Positions 55,392-64,000 of a stretch of 64,000 nt of DNA are shown here, piece by piece. The DNA comes from Daedaleopsis sinensis (lineage: Eukaryota > Basidiomycota > Agaricomycetes > Polyporales > Polyporaceae): the NCBI GenBank assembly GCA_033807695.1, contig CM066304.1:124001-188000 (forward strand). Reading direction: 5' to 3'. Position numbers and translations under genes: made by a program. Position 1 is the first letter of the stretch; every line of letters begins with the position of its first letter. The notes beneath the pieces are model-generated. The model was not told the origin of the DNA. It saw nothing but the letters and a program-made list of their open reading frames with translations, and did not search any database.

Positions 55392-57857
55392 AGCATATCA
55401 CCAACAAGGCTGCTCGTCGCCGAGCTCTGATAAAGCTCTTTCACGCCTGTATGACCATCGTCATGAAGCCTCTGCACTCGGCCGGAATCGATGGTACAGA
55501 ACTCACCAGTGGCGACGGAATCACGCGACGCGGACACCCGCTCTTTGCGGTGTATATCGGGGACTACCCCGAACAGCTTCTCGTTACATGCTGCAAGAAT
55601 GGAACCTGCCCGAAGTGCGACATCGCTCGTGATGAGGTTGGAGCATCAACAGACCCGACTCGTGCTCTACGCAATCTCACCAAGGTCCTCGACGCCTTGG
55701 GCAAGGCCGGTGGCAGCGCGGTGGAGTTCTCTCGAGCATGTCGCGATGCGGGCATCAAGCCCATCCCGCGGCCGTTCTGGACAGCACTCCCCTTCGTCAA
55801 CATCTACCGATCAATCACACCGGACATCTTGCATCAAATGTACCAAGGTGTCATCAAGCATGTAGTCGGATGGCTGAAGACCGCATACCGCCCAGAAGAG
55901 CTCGACGCACGCTGCCGGCGACTCCCTCCAAATCACCACATCCGCCTCTTCTCCAAGGGCATCACGACACTCCAACGAGTGACAGGCAAAGAGCACGCGG
56001 ATATTTGCCGCATTCTCCTTGGGTTGATTGTCGGTCTCCCCCTACACGGTGGATTCTCGCCGGTCCGACTCATACGTGCTGTTCGTGCTATCTTAGACTT
56101 TCTCTACCTTGCTCGTTACCCGGCCCACACATCCGAAACTCTTGGACTTCTTCATGACGCCCTCCGACGCTTTCATGCCAACAAGCAGATCTTCGTCGAT
56201 CTTGGTATTCGCTTACACCTCAAGCTCCCCAAGCTGCATTCACTCGACCACTATCCCCTCTCCATCAAGCTCTTCGGAACGACCGATAACTATGATACCC
56301 AGTATACAGAGCGGCTCCACATCGATTTCGCGAAGGATGCGTACCGCGCCACTAACCACAAAGACGAGTTCCCACAGATGACGCTCTGGCTAGAGCGCCG
56401 CGAGAAGGTCCAGCATCATACCGCATATGTGGAGTGGCGTCTACGGCTTATCGCGCGCGCGAACCAGCGTTCTCAGCGGTCTCCTTCCCAATCGCGGTCT
56501 CATTCCTCTGACGCCGCTATGGACATCTTCCAACCTCCGTCTCCTCAGAGACCACACGGCCTTCTACCCCGCATGCCAGAAGATGAGGTCACCCCCGTCC
56601 TTACGAGCATTAAAATTGCGAAGTGGCCGAGTGCGAAATATGTCCGCTTTGAAGCTGCGGCACGGAAATATGGTGCAACATATCTGCGCGCCAATCTCGC
56701 GCGATTCGTCGTGTCGTATCGGGATTCCACTCTGTCGAAGGCCGGCATCGAGCAGGAAGCACTCAAGATTCTATTCAACTTCCATGCGGTCGCTGCCTTC
56801 CACAAACTCAAGTTCTCGCTCGAAGACCCCCAAAAGTTTGGCATCATGGAGGATCTGACCGATGTGGCACATGCCCGTCCTGAACGTACTGACAAGCGCG
56901 GTCGAACGGTGGCTAGTAGGTTTGACACCGTGCTCGTCAACGAGGGGTCCGGCAGTTATGTCGGTGTCGAAGGTACGGTGTGTCACTCTCACATTATCTT
57001 GAAGTACTTACCACACGATCACAGGATACCGAGTGGGACGAGTGCGGTTAGTATTCCGCATCCCATACGCCTCACGCCGGGAACTCTTCGGGCCGGGAAT
57101 GATGCCACCCGAGCATCTTGCCTACGTTGAGTGGTTCACGGCATTCACAGAGCCAGATCGAGTCAACGGCATGTACAAAGTGTCGCGCTGTCGGGGCCCA
57201 CAAAGAGAAATGTTAGCATCTGTTGTAGAAGTACGGCATATACGCCGCACATGTCATCTCTACCCTATCTGTAATGGACAGTATCCACGCGAGTGGAGTA
57301 GTAGCAGCGTGCTTGATGATTGTGATCACTTTTATGTTAGTCCTTTTAGTGATCAGCATATGTATATGACTTTAGTGTAGATGTTTTCGAATGTAGTCTT
57401 TCAGTCACTATTTGTCTAAACAGTAACAATCCTTGAGTGAACGTTTATCGGTATATAGAGAAACTGATATATGACATACAATACTTGTGGCTACAGTAGA
57501 CCATATAGTGCTATGATATGCTATCTTAGTACTAATTAGCATGGGGGAGTTTTCCAGATGGAGCATATCGAGCTCGTCCAGCCCACGACGATGTTCTCGC
57601 GCATGCAGAACCTCAAGTCGACGGTCCACCTCGACCCCGTGTCGGCATCCGTCGCCAAGGTCGCGACCGACGCGCCTCCGATCAGCGTCCCCTCCGCCGC
57701 GGGCAGAAAAGTCGACGCGTCGTGCAACGGGACGATCACGCTCACTTGCCTGCGGGAGCTGTACAACGCCGTCGGGTTCACACCGTCGGCAGAGAATGGG
57801 AACCAGATCGGGATCACCGGCCCTAACCCGAACACTGCCAGTAGTGAACGTTGAACA

Positions 57858-58522
57858 GCAGCCGGGAGACTGTCACAGCCTCGTGTGCTCCAGTGGACGA
57901 CCAGAATTTGGCTAAACATGGTCTAATTCGTCGATGATCGCAAACTTTAGAATTCACTGCGGATTGCATACTGAACACTAGGCTATCGAACAATCTCCAC
58001 TATATTGGCCATATACTAAGTAAACGTGACAAGATCAATGTTTCAGTTATTCACAAGCTGGACCAGAGTCGTACACATGGGCACATCAGTACAGCAACTC
58101 AGTGGGAGTCAGAGCACCCTCTTGGCGTTGATATGACATCGACGCTCCTCGACGGAGTCGAGGCATGTTCTTAGGAGCGACGGCGGCAATGTATACATCA
58201 CACGAGGTTACAATCAATGGGACTGCACTACAAGCACAGCAATAGCAGTTTGGCAGATCGTGACGGACGGCGATCTCACGGCGTGCATGAGAGGATGTAC
58301 GATATTTGATGGATCCACACAAGCCGGTGTGGTTCGTCAAGTCGACCGCTACAATGACTCGGAAATCGGTATATATGTGGAAGGTTTCCGCGTGCAAAAA
58401 GCAACGCACTCTACTGCAGTCTACTATTTCCTGAGCAGTCGTACACTCATCGTGAGTTGCTCTACTTGATCTACTGATCCACTCACCGACCATTTGCCTC
58501 CGCCAGATTCGAATTCTCCACA
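57858..58522. other. Intergenic region upstream of monooxygenase copy 3
   Basis: About 665 nt between the sedolisin relic and the third monooxygenase. No gene and no clear TATA box; the GCCGRSTTGACGA-type element of copies 1 and 2 is not evident. Confidence 0.35.
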
Positions 58523-59737
58523 ATGGCTTCCATCGCATCCACCACACTTCCCCGTATTGCCATCGTAGGCGGTGGGCCAGCCGGGCTCGTCCTTCTGCTT
58601 ACCCTTCACCGTCGAGGTATCCCCGCCACCCTCTACGAGCGCGACACCGGGTTCTCCCTCCGCGCACACCTAGGCGGAACCCTCGATCTCGGCTGGGACA
58701 GCGGGCAACGCGCACTCCGCGAGAACGGTCTCAAGGAGGTGTTCAAGCACGCCTCTCGCCCCGAGGGCGACGAGTTCAAGATCTGCGACGCTGCCGGTAC
58801 CGTCCATCTCTTCAAGGCAGCGGACCCGGGAGAGGCTGGAGACCCGCGCGACGTGCGCCCCGAGATCGATCGCAGCATCCTGCGCAAGATCCTCCTTGAT
58901 GCCGTCCCCGCTGAGTCCGTCAAGTGGAGCCACGGCCTCGCATCCGTCCGCGCCGTCGGCGACGGCCAGCACGAGCTTACGTTTCTTAACGGCTCGACGG
59001 CCGTCTGCGACATCCTTGTCGGCGCGGACGGAGCCAATTCACGCGTCCGCCCGCTGGTGTCTGCCGAGAGCCCAATCTACCACGACGTGACGGGGGCCGA
59101 GATCTCGCTGGCCCCCGAGGTCGTAGCGGGTCCGGACATGAGGGACGTCCGGGAGGCTGTGGGGGAGGGAAGTGTCTACGCCGCGCAGGATGGGAAGATA
59201 CTTGGGATCAAGCTGAACGGCGACGGGCGCATTCGCGTGTACGCCTGGCACAGGAACAGCATCGACTGGGTCACGCCGAGCGACCCGAGCGAGGCGAGGA
59301 AGGCCCTGCTGGAGATCTACAAGGACTGGACGCCGTGGATGCGGAAGATCATCGAGAACTGCGACGAGACCGCCATCTACCACCGCGCGCTCTACCATCT
59401 TCCTGTCGGCCACCGCTGGGAGCACGTTCCTGGCGTTACGATCGTGGGTGACGCTGCACACCTCATGAGTCCGTTCGCTGGAGCTGGCGCAAACCTTGCC
59501 ATGCTCGACGGGCTCGAACTCGGTCTTGTCCTCGCGGATACCATTTCGGGTGGGAAGAGTGTCGAGGCAAGGGAAGCGGCTGTGGCAGAATGGGAGGAGA
59601 AAATGTTCGGCAAGGCTGAGAAGATGGCGGCGATCAGTATCAGGAACCTTGAGGGATGGTTTAGCAAGGATGCACCTCACTCTACAATCGAGTTGCTGAA
59701 GTCATTCGCTGGCGATGCGGCGAGACGCGAGGCTTGA
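58523..59737 (+). CDS. FAD-dependent monooxygenase, TetX/UbiH-like, copy 3
   Basis: A 404-residue paralogue of the genes at 14.3 and 16.1 kb, on the opposite strand and more than 40 kb away. Motifs: GGGPAG near residue 15, ILVGADGANSRVR near 160, and VGDAAHLMSPFAGAGAN near 305. It shares AHLGGTLDL, LRENGL, VDRS/IDRS-LRKILLDAVP and HRWEHVPG stretches with the other copies but differs in the middle (YAWHRNSIDWV in place of YAWFRGPEDW), which may change substrate choice. Again there is no intron in the coding sequence. Expected reaction: NAD(P)H-dependent hydroxylation; substrate unknown. Confidence 0.92.
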   Translation: MASIASTTLPRIAIVGGGPAGLVLLLTLHRRGIPATLYERDTGFSLRAHLGGTLDLGWDSGQRALRENGLKEVFKHASRPEGDEFKICDAAGTVHLFKAADPGEAGDPRDVRPEIDRSILRKILLDAVPAESVKWSHGLASVRAVGDGQHELTFLNGSTAVCDILVGADGANSRVRPLVSAESPIYHDVTGAEISLAPEVVAGPDMRDVREAVGEGSVYAAQDGKILGIKLNGDGRIRVYAWHRNSIDWVTPSDPSEARKALLEIYKDWTPWMRKIIENCDETAIYHRALYHLPVGHRWEHVPGVTIVGDAAHLMSPFAGAGANLAMLDGLELGLVLADTISGGKSVEAREAAVAEWEEKMFGKAEKMAAISIRNLEGWFSKDAPHSTIELLKSFAGDAARREA

Positions 59738-60417
59738 GTACAGCCTTGTGCAGTTCGAGAGCAATGAAGACAGTCCTAATCCTAGTATTCAAGAACAGAA
59801 TATGTATTTGAACGATTCGAAGTGTGACATTGCTTCATAGGCAGTGAACCGCAAGTGCACTGCGTCATGTTATTTTCACGTTCTTCGTGCTCTCGGTCAC
59901 TAGTAGTACTAGTCGTTACCGCTGGTCTTGATCAAGCAAACTGTACTTCAGGTTCGTATTTCGGATCCTACCAAGATCCAAACAGTACCCCAGTTGTCCC
60001 GAGTCGAAGAACTAAGTTTGAAGGAGGAGTCCGAGATGAGGAGGTTGGACGACACTAGTACTGGGAGTCCGAGTCAGCGCTAGTAGCCAAAGACAGCCTC
60101 GAGCGTCTAGGAAGATAGCAGGCGCTTAGCGTTCGGCAGTATCCGGTGTTGAAACGTCCTCAAACTAACCTCTCCCCGTCATGTCATACGACAACTAATG
60201 CCCCCATCCTGCTGTTTTCCGACAAGCTTACTAGCAGCGCTCCTGATGCCCGTGCCGTGACCATATATCACGAGACCTCCCAAATCTAGAGCGAAACTTA
60301 TTCGATTATGGAATACTTGCACATGGCTAACGATCGACAAAGGAGATGCAAACACACGTCCAAATCCTATCATACACTGTGCACATCCGCTACGGTTGAA
60401 CCTCAACGACACCGACC
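59738..60417. other. Convergent intergenic region
   Basis: About 680 nt between the stops of monooxygenase copy 3 and the kinase-like gene. No gene visible. Confidence 0.4.
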
Positions 60418-62605
60418 TTACGCCGACGGTTGTTCACAAAGCGCCTCCAGCTTCATGAGCAACGCCTGGTCGTGTTCCTTCTTCATCAGCCCGTACGCCT
60501 GGATGTCTTGGACCAACTCGTCCAGGATGTCGCCATTGAGCGTGGTAGGATACCGCGCCTTGTCGTCCTCGCCCACCCAGTCGAAATCAACCAGCATCCC
60601 ATGGGGACCCGTTGAAGAGTCGACTATCATGATGTTCGGTGTGCGCAGGTCGCCGTAGACCAGTTTGTTTTCTGCCAGGCGATCGATCGCCTTCTTCACG
60701 TCCTCGTACACCGCGCGTGGCAGGAGTGTTCCCGGCGGCGAATCACGCCTAGCCACAAAGGCGGAGCGTCCGGCGACGTGCTCCATGACGACCATCGTCG
60801 TGGTCCCACCCACGTCGCAGACGGGCACGCAGGCGAGCAACGCGGGCGCACAGCCAATGGCGGCGAGCATGCGGTGTGCGTCCGGGTGGTACCGCCGCGT
60901 GAACTTGACGACGACTTTGACGCGCTCTTCAGCGTTCCCTACGCCGAGGACCTGGGGCACTGGCAGGGTCTCAGATGGAGAAGAGGGCGGCAGGAGCTTG
61001 TTATAGAGCGACCGAGGAAGGGTAGCGAGATAGACCTTCGAGTCGACGTCTCCTCGTCTGCTAGCGAGGAGGAAGGTACTTCCGTCACCGCGTACGCGGT
61101 CCGTGAACCGTAGGTTGGAGGCGATTGCCTCCTGGTCCTTGTCACAGTTCGGCTCCGGGAGAGGTGACGGCAAGAGATGTGCGCCGGGAACCTCCTGCTC
61201 GAGAGATGCAAAGCGACGCTGTGTCAAAGCGTCGATACAGATTTTGAGGGCCTTGAAGGCTCGCGTCAAACGAAGGATAGCTCCGTCAGCATTAGCCGAC
61301 AAGTTAATCCTCTCGGAGAAGAAGGTCGTCATGTGAGCATTGTCCGAGTAGATCGTTCCTGATATCTCGACCAAGTTGCCCATGACGGAGAGGATGACCA
61401 TCGGCAAGTTCGACTTCGCAAGCTCCTTTTTCATCTGGGTTCAACAATCAGACATCAGTTCAAACAGAACATAGGGAGGACAGGCATACGAACATTTTCG
61501 GCTGTCACGATCTTCATATAAACCACAAAGCCTTGGAGGGATGCATCCCCCTTAAGGCCCAACAGCTTCTTCAACTGCAGGAGACCAGACGGCAGGGCTC
61601 TCTTACCTATAACGCCGTCAGGCTTGCAACTCCCGGTGGCCGTCGAATTCTTGGGGTACGAGACATCCGTCGTGACAGCCGTTCGAAGCATGTTCTGGAG
61701 GAAGGTGACGACTATCGTCCTGTATTCGAGTTCGTTCACCATAGTATGCGTCCTGAGCGACTGTTGCGCAAATTCGCGAACCAAGCGGCATTGATGCGGG
61801 GTGGGCTCAAGTTCAGGAAGGCTAAGATCAAGGTTGGCTAAGCGATACGCGAGAGCACCGAGCGAGCGGTCGAAGAGAGCCGTGGAATGTCCACGATTGA
61901 GACATGGTCGTGTCGGATGGAGGTTATCAGGGTCTTCGTCAACTGCGTCATCGCCTTCGAGAACTTTTTGCGGGTCGATGAGGGCATCGGAGGGAGAAGG
62001 TAGCCGAGCGTTGAGTTTCGAAGCCCTTGCCCTACGCTCTGGACAACTAGTGACAAAGACGTAACGCACGAGGAATGATGAACATACCTTTGTTCGCCTG
62101 TGCGAAGGGTGTCCCCAGTGTATCGAGGCCTTCGATCGCTGCAGAGGAGATGAAGGAATCCGGGAGTGAGGCATAACCACAAACGACTCACTATCTGCGT
62201 CCGTGACGATGATATTGACTAAATTCTTCTGCACTGTCGTCGATGGTAACACAGCTTCCATCAGGTTGTCGACCGCTACGGGCTCTTCGTCGCGGTGCTG
62301 AGCAAGCCAATCCCGGACTGCTTTGGTGGTTTCGCGGGATAGGCCTGAGTAAATGATGCCACCAGGAGGCTGAAGTCCACAGGTGGATTGTTAGATAGCT
62401 CAAGAGGTGAGGATATGTCGCTTACAATGTAAACTCTCCAATCACGCCTTGGGGGAAACGAAGCAGGATTGGCACCGGCGGCACGTTCTGTGGCCCATGT
62501 TGCCTCGATAACTTCGACCAGTTGCTGATGATCATTGTAGGGAGCGAGACGTAGGATACGAGGGTGTTCGGGATGAGGGAGGGATAGGAAGGCGTTTTGC
62601 ACCAT
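60418..62605 (-). CDS. Atypical protein kinase-like protein
   Basis: A gene of several exons, product near 690 residues. The N-terminal part (MVQNAFLSLPHPEHPRILRL; WRVYIVSDIS) is of the kind that precedes kinase-like domains in many Agaricomycete proteins. A helical middle part (61.45-61.95 kb) has no motif I know. The C-terminal domain (60.42-61.1 kb) reads VVVKFTRRYHPDAH, VVMEHVAGR, ENKLVYGDLRTPNIMI and LVDFDWVG. This is the catalytic loop and Mg-binding site of a kinase fold with YGD in place of HRD and DFD in place of DFG. The Asp residues needed for phosphotransfer are present, so activity is possible. The family is related to FunK1/aminoglycoside-phosphotransferase-like kinases. The start at 62605 is the ATG that opens the conserved N-terminus. 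Confidence 0.75.
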
Positions 62606-62821
62606 CGTGTATCGTGGTTGGAAGCAGAGAGGAAACCGGCGCTGGCGGCTGTAGCCTACTAACATGTACAAGTATATTTGCTTTTGTTTGGGAGCCCGAG
62701 CGCTAAGGAGCGTCGAGGGAGTGCTGAAAGGAACAGAGAACAGATATATCAGAGTTGACTACGCTATGACAACAGCTCAGGTAATATAAGTACCTCGCCA
62801 ACCCGTTAAAATATGTAGTAA
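62606..62821. other. Short intergenic region
   Basis: About 216 nt between the kinase-like gene start and the LINE remnant. No gene seen. Confidence 0.3.
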
Positions 62822-63280
62822 TTAGGTTAAGTGTGATAGAGAAGGTGGGAGAGATAAGGTCGGCTCATTGCGACGGGGTCGCATATGAATGCGTCGTTTA
62901 TAAGTTCCCCAAATCCTACCGGCCAGACGAATGGAGCTAGTGTGCCATGCGTGAGTGATCCGGGTGAGAAGGCGCTGCAACACGACAGTAGTAGGCTCGT
63001 GGGGAATGGTAGGAAGAAGTCCGAGATAATAGCGACTGGAGCACTGAGGCCATATAAGACTGTCGTCGTTGAAAAGTTTGGCAGCGATCTGCATCACGCT
63101 GTCCTTTAGCGGGGACTCGGCCTCGGAACTCTGAAGTTGCTCGGATGTGTCGCGGATGAGGTCGCGCGAGGAGTTATCCCGGAGTGCCTGGAAGAATGGA
63201 CATGACACGAAGATGTGGTGGGTTGTCTCCACCATTCCACAGCCGAACGTGCACAGTGGGAGCCGTCTACACCAAGGCAT
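62822..63280 (-). mobile_element. 3' remnant of a non-LTR retrotransposon (LINE)
   Basis: A 152-codon frame whose start, CTFGCGMVETTHHIFVSCPF, has the CxxxC-(x)n-H-H-x(4-6)-C zinc-knuckle layout found after the RNase H domain at the C-terminus of fungal LINE polymerases. The rest (LLTRITHAWHTSSIRLAGRIW) fits the tail of such proteins. No reverse transcriptase is present upstream, so it is a 5'-truncated copy, the normal fate of LINE insertions. No poly-A tail is visible after the stop. Confidence 0.6.
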
Positions 63281-63394
63281 ATTTGCCTCTGGTCTAAAAA
63301 CCGTACAGACATTTTCCTCCCCTTCCCATCACCGCCCATACCCTCCGCATCAAACGGACCATCGGCCACATTATTTCTGGCGCCTGTGGCATAT

Positions 63395-63940
63395 GCGTGC
63401 CGTGCATGCCGCCCGCCCGCATCCCCAAGTCAGGAAGTCCGCCCGCCGTCCCAGATTCCCATGTACCCGCCCGCCCGCCCGCCGCGCATGCCGCTCTACC
63501 CGTGGTAGAACGGAGCAGGCGGGCAGGATACCCGACGTGTGCTCCCCGTCGTCCTGCCCGCCCGCCTGCTCCGTTCTACCATGGGTGGAGCGGCATGCAC
63601 GGCGGGCAGGCAGGACGGCGGGCAGGACGCGTCCGACGCGTCGCGCATCTAATAATGACGTGGGCAGGGGCGGACGACGACACGCAGTGGGCGAACGAAC
63701 CGCCCGTCGGTTGTGTCGTATCAGATGGATCCGTGGGCAGCGACCTCGGCGCCCATCGGCTGCGTTGTCAGGAAGCGACGGGGAGAGCAAGCTCAGCGCG
63801 CAGTGGGGCGGCATGCACGGGCGGGCGGGATGGCAGGAGCGAGGTTGAGGACGCGTTGGGTGTCCTTCAACTTTGGCGCCATGCACGGCGGGCTGTCGGG
63901 CGGAACGGCGGGGTGAGAAGTCGAGGACGCGTCGGATGCG
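63395..63940. repeat. GC-rich repeat region with CCGCC/CCCG runs
   Basis: GCATGCACGG- and GGCGGGCAGG-like units recur in both orientations, with CGCCCGCC microrepeats and several copies of GAGGACGCGT(T/C)GG. The long open frames here on both strands are a by-product of GC bias and are not credible genes. Confidence 0.7.
63486..63598. repeat. Large palindrome (43/47-nt arms)
   Basis: The left arm 63486-63528 (starting GCATGCCGCTCTACCC) is repeated in reverse at 63552-63598 with two substitutions and one extra GGGC unit. A spacer of 23 nt separates them. It would form a stable hairpin and may be the core of a small inverted-repeat element. Confidence 0.75.
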
Positions 63941-64000
63941 TCCTCCGGTACTATCCCGTAGAGCGAGGACATCCGAGTCGGCGCGTGGACGCGTTGGACG

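Larger units (their letters stand above)
49340..57380 (+). pseudogene. Plavaka transposase, split by the copia element
   Basis: The first segment (about 49340-49834) includes PERHYADPDHTIRIYFDMHTG, an intron with GTAAGT after WWWATQ, then PGATIIPIIISSDKTQ and IGNLPKDIRRKPSRRG. The second segment (55392-57380) continues directly with NKAARRRALIKLFHACM, and includes CPKCDIARDE, PDILHQMYQGVIKHV, LPKLHSLDHY and a last exon ending DHFYVSPFSDQHMYMTLV. A GTACGG...CACAG intron near 56973-57025 precedes that exon. The copia target duplication lies exactly at the break, so the transposase frame was intact there before insertion. The missing N-terminus means the element was already defective or was truncated with the sedolisin rearrangement. 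Confidence 0.85.
49331..57540 (+). mobile_element. 5'-truncated Plavaka (KDZ) DNA transposon carrying a nested copia element
   Basis: A transposase gene of the Plavaka group, which belongs to the Kyakuja-Dileera-Zisupton transposons of fungi, starts abruptly in the sedolisin gene. Its first recognisable residues are AIIDNKL...RREVVVAGEAFE, normally found well inside the protein, so about the first third and the 5' terminal repeat are missing. Transposase sequence ends with a stop at 57380. The right limit is put near the intron-like 3' end before the sedolisin sequence resumes; no terminal inverted repeat could be paired, so both edges are approximate. Confidence 0.75.
48686..57857 (+). pseudogene. 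Sedolisin (tripeptidyl peptidase, S53) broken by a transposon insertion
   Basis: The 5' part (48686 to about 49330) has a signal peptide (MRSLSAWLPLFLAAVAGALP) and a pro-kumamolisin activation domain: SDPFHERYGDHLSKEEVEAL, then WLASHGL and DWVIVKVPVSLAEEML, then the EYHVWTHDSSGD-like strand and SLPEHLHE. The continuation HIELVQPTTMFSRM resumes at about 57560, after roughly 8.2 kb of transposon sequence. It runs through CNGTITLTCLRELYN to GITG and then meets a stop, so the catalytic domain with its Glu-Asp-Ser triad is absent. Family members are secreted acid peptidases of about 550 residues that release tripeptides. Both the insertion and the missing 3' end make this a dead gene. Confidence 0.88.

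Noticed and set aside
55451..57130. An independent transposase gene beginning at 55451
   Set aside because: It is the second half of the Plavaka transposase; the frame continues upstream to the copia target duplication and links to the first half at 49834.
63395..63940. A CRISPR-like array
   Set aside because: Repeats are degenerate, GC-biased and inverted, with no regular spacing, in a eukaryotic genome.

Overview
The window is nuclear DNA from a filamentous basidiomycete, most likely a wood-decaying Agaricomycete (polypore-like). The genes are dense and most are split by many 50-70 nt GT-AG introns. The contents include a secreted laccase, a FunK1 kinase, a basidiomycete-type CaaX mating pheromone precursor, a Plavaka-family transposon fragment and a Ty1/copia element. 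No bacterial operon features are present.

Layout. 0-9.3 kb: vacuolar dipeptidyl aminopeptidase B (+), a very small coiled-coil gene (-), a MYND zinc-finger protein (+) and a Chk2/Rad53-type FHA checkpoint kinase (-). 9.6-17.4 kb: a FunK1 kinase (-) and two intronless TetX/UbiH-like FAD monooxygenases in tandem (-). 17.9-23.4 kb: a 387-bp inverted-repeat element, a decayed inverted partial copy of the checkpoint kinase, an F-box gene (+), a 45-aa pheromone precursor (-), the DNA polymerase delta small subunit (-) and tRNA-Ile(AAU). 23.6-34.7 kb is housekeeping: a BRPF/NTO1-like chromatin reader with EPL1, PHD, extended PHD, bromodomain and PWWP parts (-), ARP2 (+), a RIM2-type mitochondrial carrier (-) and RNA polymerase III subunit RPC25 (+). 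35.9-48 kb: laccase (+), a RecQ-like helicase remnant (-), an HNH endonuclease-domain gene (+), a membrane-anchored alpha/beta hydrolase (-) and a large disordered coiled-coil protein (+). 48.7-57.9 kb: a broken sedolisin (tripeptidyl peptidase) gene. It is interrupted by a 5'-truncated Plavaka transposase gene, which is itself interrupted by an intact copia element with identical LTRs. 58.5-64 kb: a third intronless FAD monooxygenase (+), an atypical kinase-like gene (-), a LINE 3' remnant and GC-rich palindromic repeats.

There is no single pathway or operon. Several genes share divergent promoters: NTO1/ARP2, RIM2/RPC25, and the hydrolase with the disordered protein. The three FAD monooxygenases are close paralogues and form the most conspicuous local gene family. 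The most notable items are the pheromone precursor, which is too short for routine ORF calling, the nested and very recent transposon insertion that records how the sedolisin gene was lost, the inverted checkpoint-kinase pseudogene, and the intronless monooxygenase family. Exon boundaries were read by eye; genes with unresolved joints are flagged. Where an interval is given for a spliced gene it runs from start codon to stop codon, introns included.
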